The notes under the pieces were generated by a model. It had not been told where the DNA came from, did not search any database, and was given only the letters and a program-made list of their open reading frames with translations. The position numbers were made by a program, and so were the translations under genes. 64,000 bases of DNA from Brachybacterium sacelli (GTDB lineage Bacteria; Actinomycetota; Actinomycetes; Actinomycetales; Dermabacteraceae), in contig NZ_JAGIOD010000002.1 in the NCBI RefSeq assembly GCF_017876545.1, forward strand, positions 620,001-684,000, in the 5' to 3' direction. Shown piece by piece: positions 45,589 to 54,215 of this stretch. How positions within the stretch are numbered: the stretch's first letter is position 1; each line of letters opens with the position of its first letter.

Positions 45589-46077
45589 TCAGCGGAAGTT
45601 GATGTACTGGAGCGCGACGTCGAGGTCCTTCGCCTTCAGCAGTGCGATCACGGACTGCAGATCGTCACGGCTCTTCGAGGAGACCCGCAGCTCGTCGCCC
45701 TGGATGCGCGCCTTGACCGACTTCGGGCCCTCATCGCGGATGATCTTGGAGATCTTCTTGGCGTCCTCGGTCGAGATCCCCTCCTTGAGGCCGGCCACCA
45801 GGCGCACCTCCTTCCCGGACTGCTTCGGGTCGCCGACCTCCAGCGCCTTCAGCGAGATCCCGCGACGGACGAGCTTGGACTGCAGCACGTCCAGCACCGC
45901 GAGCACCCTCTCCTCCGCATTGGCGGTCATCACGATCTCGTCGCCGCCGAGGTTGAGCGACGCTCCGGTGCCGCGGAAGTCGTAGCGCTGGCCCACCTCC
46001 TTGACGGCCTGGTTGACGGCGTTGTCGATCTCCTGGCGGTCGAGCTCGCTGACGATGTCGAACGATGAATCTGCCAC
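45589..46077 (-). CDS. yajQ: YajQ-family (DUF520) nucleotide-binding protein
   Basis: The 162-residue product has the family signature [19 protein letters not shown] and the internal [34 protein letters not shown] block. YajQ proteins bind cyclic di-GMP or nucleic acids in some bacteria; the actinobacterial role is uncertain. The GTG start on the minus strand follows GGAAGG. It is convergent with the second Esx pair and divergent from the tRNA cluster. Confidence 0.93.
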   Translation of the reverse strand: MADSSFDIVSELDRQEIDNAVNQAVKEVGQRYDFRGTGASLNLGGDEIVMTANAEERVLAVLDVLQSKLVRRGISLKALEVGDPKQSGKEVRLVAGLKEGISTEDAKKISKIIRDEGPKSVKARIQGDELRVSSKSRDDLQSVIALLKAKDLDVALQYINFR

Positions 46078-46237
46078 GGTGCGTCCTTCCCTCCTGCGGT
46101 CGCCCTCGCGGGCGACCCGTCCTCGTGGTCCGGCCCGACGGGTCCGGACCCTGTGTCACCGAGCCTGCCGGGCGGGCCCTGAGGACCGCCTCAACAGGCC
46201 CTGTGAGCTTCTTCATGCGCCACAGGGGGCCTCTGGG

Positions 46238-46267
46238 TTAGCGCCGTCGGCGGCACCCCGGTATGCT
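46238..46267 (+). promoter_or_regulatory. Candidate promoter of the tRNA cluster
   Basis: TTAGCG (46238-46243) and TATGCT (46262-46267) have an 18-nt spacer, 62 bp before tRNA-Tyr. This is assigned by eye only. Confidence 0.45.
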
Positions 46268-46328
46268 GTTCCGAGTCCGCTTCCGGCGGCATGCCGACCT
46301 CGGTCGGATGCCTGCAGGAGCGAACGAC

Positions 46329-46410
46329 GGCAGGTTACCCGAGCGGCCAAAGGGAGCTGACTGTAAATCAGCTGGCATTGCCTTCGTGGGTTCGAATCCC
46401 TCACCTGCCA
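46329..46410 (+). tRNA. tRNA-Tyr (GTA)
   Basis: The acceptor arms GGCAGGT and ACCTGCC pair exactly and the anticodon GTA is at 46363-46365. The T-loop is GTTCGAATC. The 82-nt length with an extended variable arm is typical of class II tRNA-Tyr. CCA is not encoded. Confidence 0.96.
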
Positions 46411-46495
46411 CGGCGGAGAGTCCTTGTGACTCGAAGCACCGGGGCTCACCCCCGAATTGCCTCGCGGCAAGGAGGCGGGTAAGGTTCACCGGGTT

Positions 46496-46568
46496 GCCCT
46501 GATAGCTCAGTCGGTAGAGCATCTCCATGGTAAGGAGAAGGTCAAGGGTTCGATTCCCTTTCAGGGCT
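46496..46568 (+). tRNA. tRNA-Thr (GGT)
   Basis: The acceptor arms GCCCTGA and TCAGGGC pair perfectly. The anticodon stem TCTCC/GGAGA encloses ATGGTAA, so the anticodon is GGT. CCA is not encoded. Confidence 0.95.
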
Positions 46569-46623
46569 CTGATGGATGCGGCGGCCCGGTTTCCTTCGAG
46601 ATCGGGCCGCTCTCATCGGTCAA

Positions 46624-46700
46624 GCCGGGGTAGCTCAGACGGTTAGAGCGCACGACTCATAATCGTGAGGTCGCGGGTTCGATCCCCGCCCTCGGTACCA
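46624..46700 (+). tRNA. tRNA-Met (CAT) with encoded CCA
   Basis: The acceptor GCCGGGG pairs with CCTCGGT using two G-U pairs. The anticodon loop in CGACTCATAATCG gives CAT. The T-arm is GCGGG/CCCGC. Unlike the two preceding tRNAs, the 3' CCA is encoded. A standard first acceptor pair suggests elongator rather than initiator tRNA, but CAT could also be a tRNA-Ile precursor. Confidence 0.92.
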
Positions 46701-46796
46701 CGCCGGTCCTACCGGAGTGCATGTTCCACATCCCCCGAGTACGGGGACCCACGAGGTGCGCCGCCGGGCGCGCCACCCGGACGAAAGAGGCGAACC

Positions 46797-46967
46797 GTGG
46801 CGAGCAAGAGCTCAGACGTGCGTCCCAAGATCACCATGGCTTGTGTCGACTGCAAGGCGCGCAACTACATCACCAAGAAGAACCGTCGCAACACCCCGGA
46901 TCGGCTCGAGCTGTCCAAGTTCTGCCCGACCTGCGGCAAGCAGACGGCACACCGCGAGACCCGCTGA
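46797..46967 (+). CDS. rpmG: 50S ribosomal protein L33, zinc-ribbon form
   Basis: This 56-residue ribosomal protein reads [25 protein letters not shown] and later FCPTCGKQ, so both CxxC pairs that bind zinc are present. The GTG start follows AAAGAGG. It is directly downstream of tRNA-Met and upstream of hadA, the usual actinobacterial order. A terminator follows. Confidence 0.96.
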   Translation: MASKSSDVRPKITMACVDCKARNYITKKNRRNTPDRLELSKFCPTCGKQTAHRETR

Positions 46968-46988
46968 CCGGGTCGCGCACATTCCACC

Positions 46989-47023
46989 AAAGGCCACGCG
47001 GGTACGTCCCGGGTGGCCTTTCG
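46989..47023 (+). terminator. Terminator after rpmG
   Basis: The stem AAAGGCCAC/GTGGCCTTT (46989-46997 with 47013-47021) has further GC pairing inside and ends in TTT, 21 bp after rpmG. Confidence 0.88.
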
Positions 47024-47168
47024 TGCATCCGGAACCCGTCATCGCCCCTCTCCGCCGGTCCCGCGCAGGACGACCCGGGTTCCGCGTCCCTGGTCCCGCG
47101 ACCGACGATGAGATCATCGCCAGGACAGCAACCGTCGGCCCAGCGGCCCAGTCCCCTCGGGAGAGTTC

Positions 47169-47618
47169 ATGACGACCACCCCTGACCCCGCCTTCGCAGG
47201 CCGCACCTACCCGGCCGGCCCCGTGCACACCGTCTCGGCCGCGAAGATCGCCGAGTTCGCCCGTGCCACCGGCGCCGGCTCGCCGCTGCACTCCGACGCG
47301 GACGCCGCGCGCGCCGCCGGTCACGCCGACGTGATCGCCCCGCCCACCTTCCTGGTCTCCCTCGCCCAGGCCACCGAAGCCCAGTACATCGAGGACCCCG
47401 AGGCCGGGATCGACTTCACCCGCGTCGTCCACGGCCAGGAGTCCTTCACCCTGCACCGGCCCGTCGCCGCCGGTGACCGCCTGGTCCCCAGGCTGAACGT
47501 CGAGTCCGTCCGCGCCGCCGGCGGCCACACGATGGTCACCACCCGCGTCGACATGACCGACGAGGCCGGTGCCGAGGTCGCGAGCGTGACGAGCCTGATC
47601 GTCGTCCGCGGCGACTGA
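47169..47618 (+). CDS. MaoC-like dehydratase subunit, HadA type
   Basis: The 149-residue single hot-dog protein is of the FAS1-dehydratase/HadA type (GSPLHSD, IAPPTFLVSL, VVHGQESFTLHRPV). In mycobacteria HadA is the stabilising subunit of the FAS-II hydroxyacyl-ACP dehydratase and pairs with HadB. This organism shows no sign of mycolate synthesis in the window, so the substrate is uncertain. It is 109 bp upstream of the hadB-like gene. Confidence 0.88.
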   Translation: MTTTPDPAFAGRTYPAGPVHTVSAAKIAEFARATGAGSPLHSDADAARAAGHADVIAPPTFLVSLAQATEAQYIEDPEAGIDFTRVVHGQESFTLHRPVAAGDRLVPRLNVESVRAAGGHTMVTTRVDMTDEAGAEVASVTSLIVVRGD

Positions 47619-47727
47619 CCCGCGCCCCCGTCCGACCCGTGCCCGCGACCGCACCCCCGTCGACGAGACCCGCCCGCGCCCGCCGCGGCCGCTGACCGGC
47701 CCGGCGACCCGACCCCCAGGAGCAGAG

Positions 47728-48204
47728 ATGACTGCCACGCCCGCCACCCCGCCCGGCCCGCTCGACCTCAGCGATCTCAGCGTCGGCCAGGAGCTCGCCC
47801 GCACCCGCCACGAGATCAGCCGCGACTCGCTGGTGCGCTATGCCGGGGCCTCCGGCGACTTCAATCCGATCCACTACAACGACATCCTCGCGACCGAGGC
47901 CGGGCTGCCCGGCGTCATCGCTCACGGGATGCTCACCATGGGCACAGCGATCACCGGTCTGCTGGAGCGCCTCGGCGACCCGACGCTCGTGCGGGAGTAC
48001 TCGGTGCGGTTCACCAACCCGATTCCCGTGCCCGCGACCGGCTCCGTGACTCTCGAGGTCATCGCCGTCGTGGGGGCGGTCGACAGCTCGGCCGGGACCG
48101 CGCGCGCGGACATCACCGCCGAGGTCGACGGCACCAAGGTCCTCGGCCGTGCCCGTGCCACGATCTCCACGCCCGCCGCCAACTCCGCCGGCACGCCGGC
48201 ATGA
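47728..48204 (+). CDS. MaoC-like dehydratase, HadB type
   Basis: This 158-residue R-specific hydratase fold has the catalytic pair in GDFNPIHYN (Asp44, His49). It is the likely catalytic partner of the HadA-like protein. An AGGAGCAGAG ribosome-binding site precedes the ATG. The stop overlaps the murB start as ATGA. Confidence 0.9.
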   Translation: MTATPATPPGPLDLSDLSVGQELARTRHEISRDSLVRYAGASGDFNPIHYNDILATEAGLPGVIAHGMLTMGTAITGLLERLGDPTLVREYSVRFTNPIPVPATGSVTLEVIAVVGAVDSSAGTARADITAEVDGTKVLGRARATISTPAANSAGTPA

Positions 48205-49328
48205 AACTCTCCGACCTCACCACGCTCCGCATCGGCGGCCCCGTCTCCCGTCTCGTCGAGGCCCGCACCGCCGACGAGGTGATCGAGGCGGTCCGCACCG
48301 CCGACGAGGCCGGCGAGCCGCTGCTCGTCCTCGGCGGGGGCTCGAACCTGATCGCCTCCGACGAGCCGTTCGAGGGCACCGTCGTGCTGCTGCGGGACCC
48401 GGAGGATCCGCCCCTGCTGGACGCCACCTGCGAGGTCGGTGCTTCCGGTGAGCCCGACGGCATCCCCGTCGACCCCGCCGAGCTCACGCCGCTGGACCCC
48501 ACCTGCGGCGGAGCGATCCTCGAGTACTTCGCCGGCGTGAGCTGGGACCGCGCGGTGCGCTACGCGATCGCCCGCGAGATGGTCGGCATCGAGGCGCTCT
48601 CGGGCATCCCCGGCACGGTCGGGGCGACCCCGATCCAGAACGTCGGCGCCTACGGACAGGAGGTCTCCGCGACCATCACCCGCGTGCGGACCTGGGACCG
48701 CGAGCGCAGCGCCGTGCGGACCTTCTTCGCCGCCGACTGCGACTTCTCCTACCGCGACAGCGTCTTCAAGCGGACGCGGTACTCCGGGTCGGTGCCCTCG
48801 GCCACGGGTCGCTACGTGGTCCTCTCCGTGACCTTCCAGCACACCCTCGGCAGCCTCTCCGCCCCGATCCGCTACGCGCAGCTCGCCGGCCACCTCGGCG
48901 TCGAGGTGGGTGAGCGTGCGCCCCTGCAGCAGGTGCGAGAGGCGGTGCTCGCCCTCCGCGCCTCCAAGGGCATGGTGCTCGATGCGGCCGACCACGACAC
49001 CTGGAGCGCGGGCTCGTTCTTCACCAATCCGATCCTGGAGGCCGAGCGGGCCGCCGCCCTGCCCGAGGGCGCGCCGCGATTCGACGCCGGGGACGGCCGC
49101 GTGAAGACCAGCGCGGCGTGGCTGATCAGTCATTCCGGCATCGAGCGCGGTCACGCGGTGGGGGAGCGGGCCGCGGTCTCGAGCAAGCATTCCCTGGCCC
49201 TGACCAACAGGGGCGGCGCCACCAGCGACGACCTCGTCTCCCTCGCGCGCGACGTGCAGAGCCGCGTCGAGCAGTCCTTCGGGGTCCATCTGGTCCCGGA
49301 ACCCGTACGCCTCGGCCTGGAGCTGTGA
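48201..49328 (+). CDS. murB: UDP-N-acetylenolpyruvoylglucosamine reductase
   Basis: It reduces UDP-GlcNAc-enolpyruvate to UDP-MurNAc in peptidoglycan synthesis. The FAD-binding GGGSNLIASDEPF motif, GIPGTVGATPIQNVGAYGQEV and the catalytic serine in WSAGSFFTNP (Ser272) are present. Its 375 residues are normal for actinobacteria. It is coupled to the hadB-like gene by a 4-nt overlap. Confidence 0.96.
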   Translation: MKLSDLTTLRIGGPVSRLVEARTADEVIEAVRTADEAGEPLLVLGGGSNLIASDEPFEGTVVLLRDPEDPPLLDATCEVGASGEPDGIPVDPAELTPLDPTCGGAILEYFAGVSWDRAVRYAIAREMVGIEALSGIPGTVGATPIQNVGAYGQEVSATITRVRTWDRERSAVRTFFAADCDFSYRDSVFKRTRYSGSVPSATGRYVVLSVTFQHTLGSLSAPIRYAQLAGHLGVEVGERAPLQQVREAVLALRASKGMVLDAADHDTWSAGSFFTNPILEAERAAALPEGAPRFDAGDGRVKTSAAWLISHSGIERGHAVGERAAVSSKHSLALTNRGGATSDDLVSLARDVQSRVEQSFGVHLVPEPVRLGLEL

Positions 49329-49390
49329 GCCCGGCCTAGGATGTGGGGGCGGCGCCCGCCGTCGCCCCGCCCGTCACCGCAGGAGGCCCC

Positions 49391-50659
49391 GTGAACGACC
49401 TCGACCGATCCCTCGCCGACATCGACCCGGACATCGCCGGTGTCCTCGATCGTGAGCTCGCCCGCCAGCAGCGCACGCTCGAGATGATCGCGAGCGAGAA
49501 CTTCGTCCCCCGCGCCGTGCTCCAGGCCCAGGGCTCCGTCCTGACCAACAAGTACGCCGAGGGTTATCCGGGTCGCCGCTACTACGGCGGCTGCGAAGAG
49601 GTCGACGTCGCCGAGGAGATCGCGATCCAGCGTGCGAAGGAGCTCTTCGGCGCCGAGCACGCCAACGTCCAGCCCCATTCGGGGGCCACGGCGAACGCCG
49701 CGGTCATGCACGCCCTCGCCCGTCCCGGCGACAAGCTGATGGGGCTCTCGCTCGCCCACGGCGGCCACCTCACCCACGGCATGAAGATCAACTTCTCCGG
49801 CCGCCTCTACGACATCGTCGCCTACGAGATCGACCCGGCCACCGGGTACATCGACATGGACCGCGTGCGGGAGCAGGCCGTGGCCGAGCAGCCCAAGGTG
49901 ATCGTCGCCGGCTGGTCCGCCTACTCCCGCCAGCTCGACTTCCCGGCCTTCCGCGCGATCGCCGACGAGGTCGGCGCTGCCCTCTGGGTCGACATGGCGC
50001 ACTTCGCGGGTCTGGTCGCGGCCGGTCTGCACCCCAGCCCCGTCCCCTACGCGGACGTCGTCTCCACCACCATCCACAAGACCATCGGCGGCCCCCGCTC
50101 CGGCATGATCCTGTGCACGCAGGAGTGGGCCAAGAAGATCGATTCCGCCGTGTTCCCGGGCCAGCAGGGCGGCCCGCTCATGCACGTCATCGCCGCCAAG
50201 GCCGTGGCCCTGAAGGTCGCCGCCTCCGAGGAGTTCACGGATCGTCAGGTCCGCACCCTCGAGGGTGCGAAGATCATCGCCGACCGGCTCCAGGCGGAGG
50301 ACACCACGGCGGCAGGCGTCAAGGTCCTCTCCGGCGGCACCGATGTGCACCTCGTGCTCGTGGATCTGACGGGCAGCGAGCTCGACGGTCAGCAGGCCGA
50401 GGACCGCCTCCATGAGGTCGGCATCACCGTCAACCGCAACGCGGTCCCCAACGACCCGCGTCCGCCGCGCGTCACCTCCGGTCTGCGCATCGGCACCCCG
50501 GCGCTGGCCACCCGTGGCTTCGGCGTGGCCGAGTTCACCGAGGTCGCCGACGTCATCGCCCTGGCCCTGACCGGCGGCGCCGACGTGGAGAGCCTGCGCG
50601 CCCGCACGGCGGCCCTCGCCGAGACGAAGCCGTTGTACGCCGACCTCCAGCAGTACTGA
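49391..50659 (+). CDS. glyA: Serine hydroxymethyltransferase
   Basis: This PLP enzyme interconverts serine and glycine and charges tetrahydrofolate with a one-carbon unit. The Schiff-base lysine is Lys230 in [22 protein letters not shown] and the [11 protein letters not shown] motif are intact. The GTG start at 49391 has AGGAGG at 49381-49386. An ATG-like extension to 49343 has no ribosome-binding site. No glycine riboswitch is visible in the 62-bp upstream gap. folD follows 86 bp downstream, so the pair serves one-carbon metabolism. Confidence 0.96.
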   Translation: MNDLDRSLADIDPDIAGVLDRELARQQRTLEMIASENFVPRAVLQAQGSVLTNKYAEGYPGRRYYGGCEEVDVAEEIAIQRAKELFGAEHANVQPHSGATANAAVMHALARPGDKLMGLSLAHGGHLTHGMKINFSGRLYDIVAYEIDPATGYIDMDRVREQAVAEQPKVIVAGWSAYSRQLDFPAFRAIADEVGAALWVDMAHFAGLVAAGLHPSPVPYADVVSTTIHKTIGGPRSGMILCTQEWAKKIDSAVFPGQQGGPLMHVIAAKAVALKVAASEEFTDRQVRTLEGAKIIADRLQAEDTTAAGVKVLSGGTDVHLVLVDLTGSELDGQQAEDRLHEVGITVNRNAVPNDPRPPRVTSGLRIGTPALATRGFGVAEFTEVADVIALALTGGADVESLRARTAALAETKPLYADLQQY

Positions 50660-50745
50660 CGTCCCGGGAGGGCCCGCACCTCTCCGCCGGGCCCTTCCGT
50701 CGGTCGTCGCCCACCACCCCACGGACCCACGGACCAAGGAGCGCC

Positions 50746-51636
50746 ATGACGGCACAGATCCTCGACGGCAAGGCCACCGCGAAGGCGATCAAGGAGGAGC
50801 TGGCCGGTCGCGTCACGCGGCTCCTCGAGACCGGGCACGAGCGGCCGGGATTGGCCACCGTCCTGGTGGGCGAGGACCCCGGCAGCGCCGCCTATGTGCG
50901 CGGCAAGCACCGCGACAGCGAGCAGATCGGCCTGCACTCGATCCAGAAGCACCTCCCGGCCGACGCCTCGCAGGCCGAGGTCGAGGCCCTCGTGGACGAG
51001 CTGAACGAGGACCCCGCCTGCACCGGGTACATCGTCCAGCTGCCCCTGCCGGACCAGATCGACACCGATGCGATCCTGGAGCGGATCGACCCGGCCAAGG
51101 ACGCCGACGGCCTGCATCCGATGAACCTGGGCCGCCTGGTGCTCAACGCCTACACCCCGATCCACACCCCGCTGCCGTGCACCCCACGGGCGGTCATCGA
51201 GCTGGTCGAGCGTCACGGCCTGGACTTCCGGGGCAAGGACGTCGTGGTGGTCGGGCGCGGCATCACCGTCGGCCGCTCGATCGGCGCCCTGCTGACCCGT
51301 CGGGAGTACAACGCGACCGTCACCCTGTGCCACACCGGCACTGCCGACCTGCCCGCGCAGCTGCGTCGCGCCGACGTGATCGTCGCCGCCGCCGGCAGTG
51401 CTCACCTGGTGCGCCCCGAGGACGTCCGGCACGGTGCCGTCGTGCTCGATGTCGGCGTCTCGCGCCGCGAGGACCCCTCCGGCGGCAGGGCGAAGCTCAT
51501 CGGCGACGTCGACCCGGACGTCGCCGAGGTCGCTTCCTGGCTCAGCCCCAACCCCGGTGGCGTCGGTCCCATGACCCGTGCACTGCTGATGAAGAACGTC
51601 GTCGAGGCGGCCGAACGCGCCGCCGGGCAGGTCTGA
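50746..51636 (+). CDS. folD: Bifunctional methylenetetrahydrofolate dehydrogenase/cyclohydrolase
   Basis: It converts 5,10-methylene-THF to 10-formyl-THF. The 296-residue product shows the [14 protein letters not shown] active-site segment, [20 protein letters not shown] and the NADP-binding [14 protein letters not shown]. It is probably cotranscribed with glyA. The next gene's operator begins only 41 bp after its stop. Confidence 0.96.
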   Translation: MTAQILDGKATAKAIKEELAGRVTRLLETGHERPGLATVLVGEDPGSAAYVRGKHRDSEQIGLHSIQKHLPADASQAEVEALVDELNEDPACTGYIVQLPLPDQIDTDAILERIDPAKDADGLHPMNLGRLVLNAYTPIHTPLPCTPRAVIELVERHGLDFRGKDVVVVGRGITVGRSIGALLTRREYNATVTLCHTGTADLPAQLRRADVIVAAAGSAHLVRPEDVRHGAVVLDVGVSRREDPSGGRAKLIGDVDPDVAEVASWLSPNPGGVGPMTRALLMKNVVEAAERAAGQV

Positions 51637-51676
51637 GGTCGACGCTGACGTCCCGCTCTGGCACGGCTCGGCAGGA

Positions 51677-51729
51677 CCTGGCCATGGGGAGTGCTCCCCA
51701 TGGCCAGGTCGGTGACCTCCTCCTAGCCT
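51677..51729 (+). promoter_or_regulatory. Palindromic operator and promoter, site 4
   Basis: This is the longest version of the dyad: 14-bp perfect arms at 51677-51690 and 51695-51708, containing CCATGGGGA-GTGC-TCCCCATGG at 51682-51703. TAGCCT at 51724-51729 begins 21 positions after the 22-bp core, as at the three other sites. It controls the WXG100-lipase fusion and links that gene to the secretion locus more than 6 kb upstream. Confidence 0.8.
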
Positions 51730-51787
51730 GATCCCGGCACCGTGAACGCACCGGGTCAGCCGGTGGGGGAGAAGGGACGAGGAGTTC

Positions 51788-53158
51788 ATGAGCGGGTTCC
51801 TGGGGATGGACACCGAGCAGGTCGACGGGCACGCGGACCTGCTGACCTCGCGAGCTCGTCGCCTGGAGTCCCTGCGCGCAGAGCTGACGGGAGCCGCGAC
51901 CGCGGTGGTCTGGGTCGGTCCGGATGCCGACGCGTTCCGCGAGCAGGCGTCCTCCGTGATGCGGCAGCTCGCCGAGTGGACAGGCCGCTGCGACAGCTCG
52001 TCGTCCGATCTGCTCGGTCACCGTGCTCAGCAGGACCAGGCGTCGGCGGCCGACGGCGGTGCGGGAGGTCTCATCGCCGGTGGTGGCGGGGCGGTGTTCG
52101 GCGGGGGTGCGATCAGCGGGGCGATCGCCTTCGGGGGCACCTCCTCGACCGCCGGTGGAGGCCTGCTCAACAGCGTCGGGCCCCGCCTCGGCGCGGCTCT
52201 GGGATCGCACGACGACCCGCATGATGACATCGGGCCGATCACGACCGATGACATCAGCCGTCCCGAGAATGCCACGGACCCGACGTCGATCGCCGAGATG
52301 ATGGACAACCTCGACGCGGTGGGGGAGGCGCAGAAGGAGGATGCGACGACCATCCGCGTCCAGCAGGTCCTCGGCGACGACGGGCAGACCCGCTACATCG
52401 TCTACGTCCCGGGCTCCCACGGGGCGATGGAGAACATCATCGGATCGGACGCCACCGGTAATCCGATGGACTGGAACCAGAACCCTGGTGCCCTCGGCGG
52501 ACAGGAGACGGACTCCTCCCAGGCCGTCATCGCCGCGATGGAGTCAGCGGGGATCCCCCACGGCGCGGATGTCTCCCTCGTCGCTCATTCCCAGGGCGGG
52601 ATCGTCGCCAACAACCTGGCTGCGGATCCCTCCGTGAACGGTGCTGCGGACGGGTGGAACGTCTCCAACGTCGTGAGTGTGGGCAGCCCGGTCGAGCTCG
52701 CCGATGTGCCCTCATCGACCAGCACGATCAACGTCGCGCACGAACCCGTGCACGAGCCGCCCTTGTCGCCGCTGCTCGCGGACGTCGGCGCACCGCTGCG
52801 CGGCGGACACCCGATCGGCGACGTCGTACCCACCCTCGACGGCGATCCCCATGATGAGGAGGGCACGCCCCCGAACCGGCATGAGGTCGGTCTCCCCGCG
52901 CCGTCGAGCAACCCCGCCGAGAACCACGACGTGCAGAACTACCGCGACAGCATCACCAGCGCCACGGGCGAGAGCCGAGCGGCGATCGAGGCGATGGAGA
53001 ACAATCCCTCGATGAGCGAGAACCTCCGAGAGGACAACGTCGTCGACACCGTCGACGTCTCCGTGAGCCGGGCGGACGGCACCTTCGAGGAGCAGAAGTC
53101 CCTCCCGGAGATCTTCTTGGACAAGGGATTCCACAACCCGACTCCTCTGATCCGGTGA
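51788..53158 (+). CDS. WXG100-domain / alpha-beta-hydrolase fusion, candidate type VII effector
   Basis: The 456-residue protein has an Esx-like N-terminal helical hairpin with the turn at Trp42-Val-Gly44 (VVWVGPDADAF), the same position as in WXG100 protein 1. A Gly/Ala-rich linker (about 90-140) may insert in or cross a membrane. A C-terminal lipase-like domain has the nucleophile elbow AHSQGG with Ser268, preceded by TRYIVYVPGSHG. The Asp and His of a triad are not assigned with certainty. There is no signal peptide, as expected for type VII export. No obvious immunity or chaperone gene follows; the next gene is xthA. It could be an antibacterial or host-directed lipase, or an envelope esterase. 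Confidence 0.82.
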   Translation: MSGFLGMDTEQVDGHADLLTSRARRLESLRAELTGAATAVVWVGPDADAFREQASSVMRQLAEWTGRCDSSSSDLLGHRAQQDQASAADGGAGGLIAGGGGAVFGGGAISGAIAFGGTSSTAGGGLLNSVGPRLGAALGSHDDPHDDIGPITTDDISRPENATDPTSIAEMMDNLDAVGEAQKEDATTIRVQQVLGDDGQTRYIVYVPGSHGAMENIIGSDATGNPMDWNQNPGALGGQETDSSQAVIAAMESAGIPHGADVSLVAHSQGGIVANNLAADPSVNGAADGWNVSNVVSVGSPVELADVPSSTSTINVAHEPVHEPPLSPLLADVGAPLRGGHPIGDVVPTLDGDPHDEEGTPPNRHEVGLPAPSSNPAENHDVQNYRDSITSATGESRAAIEAMENNPSMSENLREDNVVDTVDVSVSRADGTFEEQKSLPEIFLDKGFHNPTPLIR

Positions 53159-53231
53159 AGCCGGGATTGGCGCCCGACGGCGCGGCGACCAGGGGAATCC
53201 GCATGTCCGAGGGACCTGGGATACTCGAGGC

Positions 53232-54053
53232 ATGACTTTCACCCTCGCCACCATCAACGTCAACGGCATCCGTGCCGCCGCTCGCAAGGGCATGGGCGAC
53301 TGGCTCGCCTCCACCCCTGCGGACGTCGTCACGCTGCAGGAAGTCCGCGCGCCCGAGGAGCTCGTCCCCGGTCTGATCGGCGAGGACTGGTCCACGGCCA
53401 GCGAGGTCTCCCGGCTCAAAGGTCGCGCCGGTGTCTCGATCGCCGTGCGCTCGGCCCGCCAGGACGCCGACGTCGAGGGCGTCCGTCACGGCCTGCCCGG
53501 GCTCGAGGACGACGCGCACACCGGGCGCTGGATCGAGGTGGACCTCGCCGATCCCTTCGGCGACGGCCACGACCTCACCGTGATCTCCTGCTACATGCAC
53601 TCGGGCAACACCGAGAAGCCGCAGACCATGGTCGACAAGTACGCCTTCCTCGACACCATGATGGTCCACCTCGAACAGCTGCGGTCCGACGGCCGCCACG
53701 TGGTCCTGACCGGCGACATCAACATCGCCCACACCGAGTGGGACATCAAGAACTGGAAGGGCAACCGGAAGACCGCCGGGTTCCTGCCCGAGGAGCGCGC
53801 CTACCTGGACCGCCTCACCACCGACGCCGGTTTCATCGACGTCCACCGCGCCGTGCACGGCGACGGCCCCGGTCCGTACACCTGGTGGTCCCAGCGCGGC
53901 AAGGCCTTCGACAACGACTCGGGCTGGAGGATCGACTACCAGCTGGCCACGGAGGACCTCGCCGCCCGTGCGACCTCCGCCCAGGTCGATCGCGCCCCCA
54001 GCTACGACACCCGCTGGTCCGATCACGCACCGCTGGTGATCACCTACTCCTGA
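53232..54053 (+). CDS. xthA: Exodeoxyribonuclease III
   Basis: It is an AP endonuclease and 3'-5' exonuclease of base-excision repair. All exonuclease-endonuclease-phosphatase motifs are visible in the 273 residues: INVNGIRAA, VTLQEVRA, LTGDINIAH, WRIDYQLA and WSDHAPLVI. It has its own start 73 bp after the effector gene, with no functional link implied. Confidence 0.95.
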   Translation: MTFTLATINVNGIRAAARKGMGDWLASTPADVVTLQEVRAPEELVPGLIGEDWSTASEVSRLKGRAGVSIAVRSARQDADVEGVRHGLPGLEDDAHTGRWIEVDLADPFGDGHDLTVISCYMHSGNTEKPQTMVDKYAFLDTMMVHLEQLRSDGRHVVLTGDINIAHTEWDIKNWKGNRKTAGFLPEERAYLDRLTTDAGFIDVHRAVHGDGPGPYTWWSQRGKAFDNDSGWRIDYQLATEDLAARATSAQVDRAPSYDTRWSDHAPLVITYS

Positions 54054-54215
54054 CCGGTGCCCGCCCGGGGCGGTGCTACTGTCGTCCTCGTCAGGCGGGT
54101 TCCTCGAAGAGCCCTCGCCGGTGCTCTCACAAGGGGCACGAAGCCGCGGGTCGACCTGGGGCGAGACATATACGGACTGCACATCCGCGTTCCGCATACG
54201 TCTCGGAAGGACCCC

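Noticed and set aside
49329..49390. Glycine or THF riboswitch before glyA
   Set aside because: The 62-bp gap is too short and shows none of the conserved aptamer segments.
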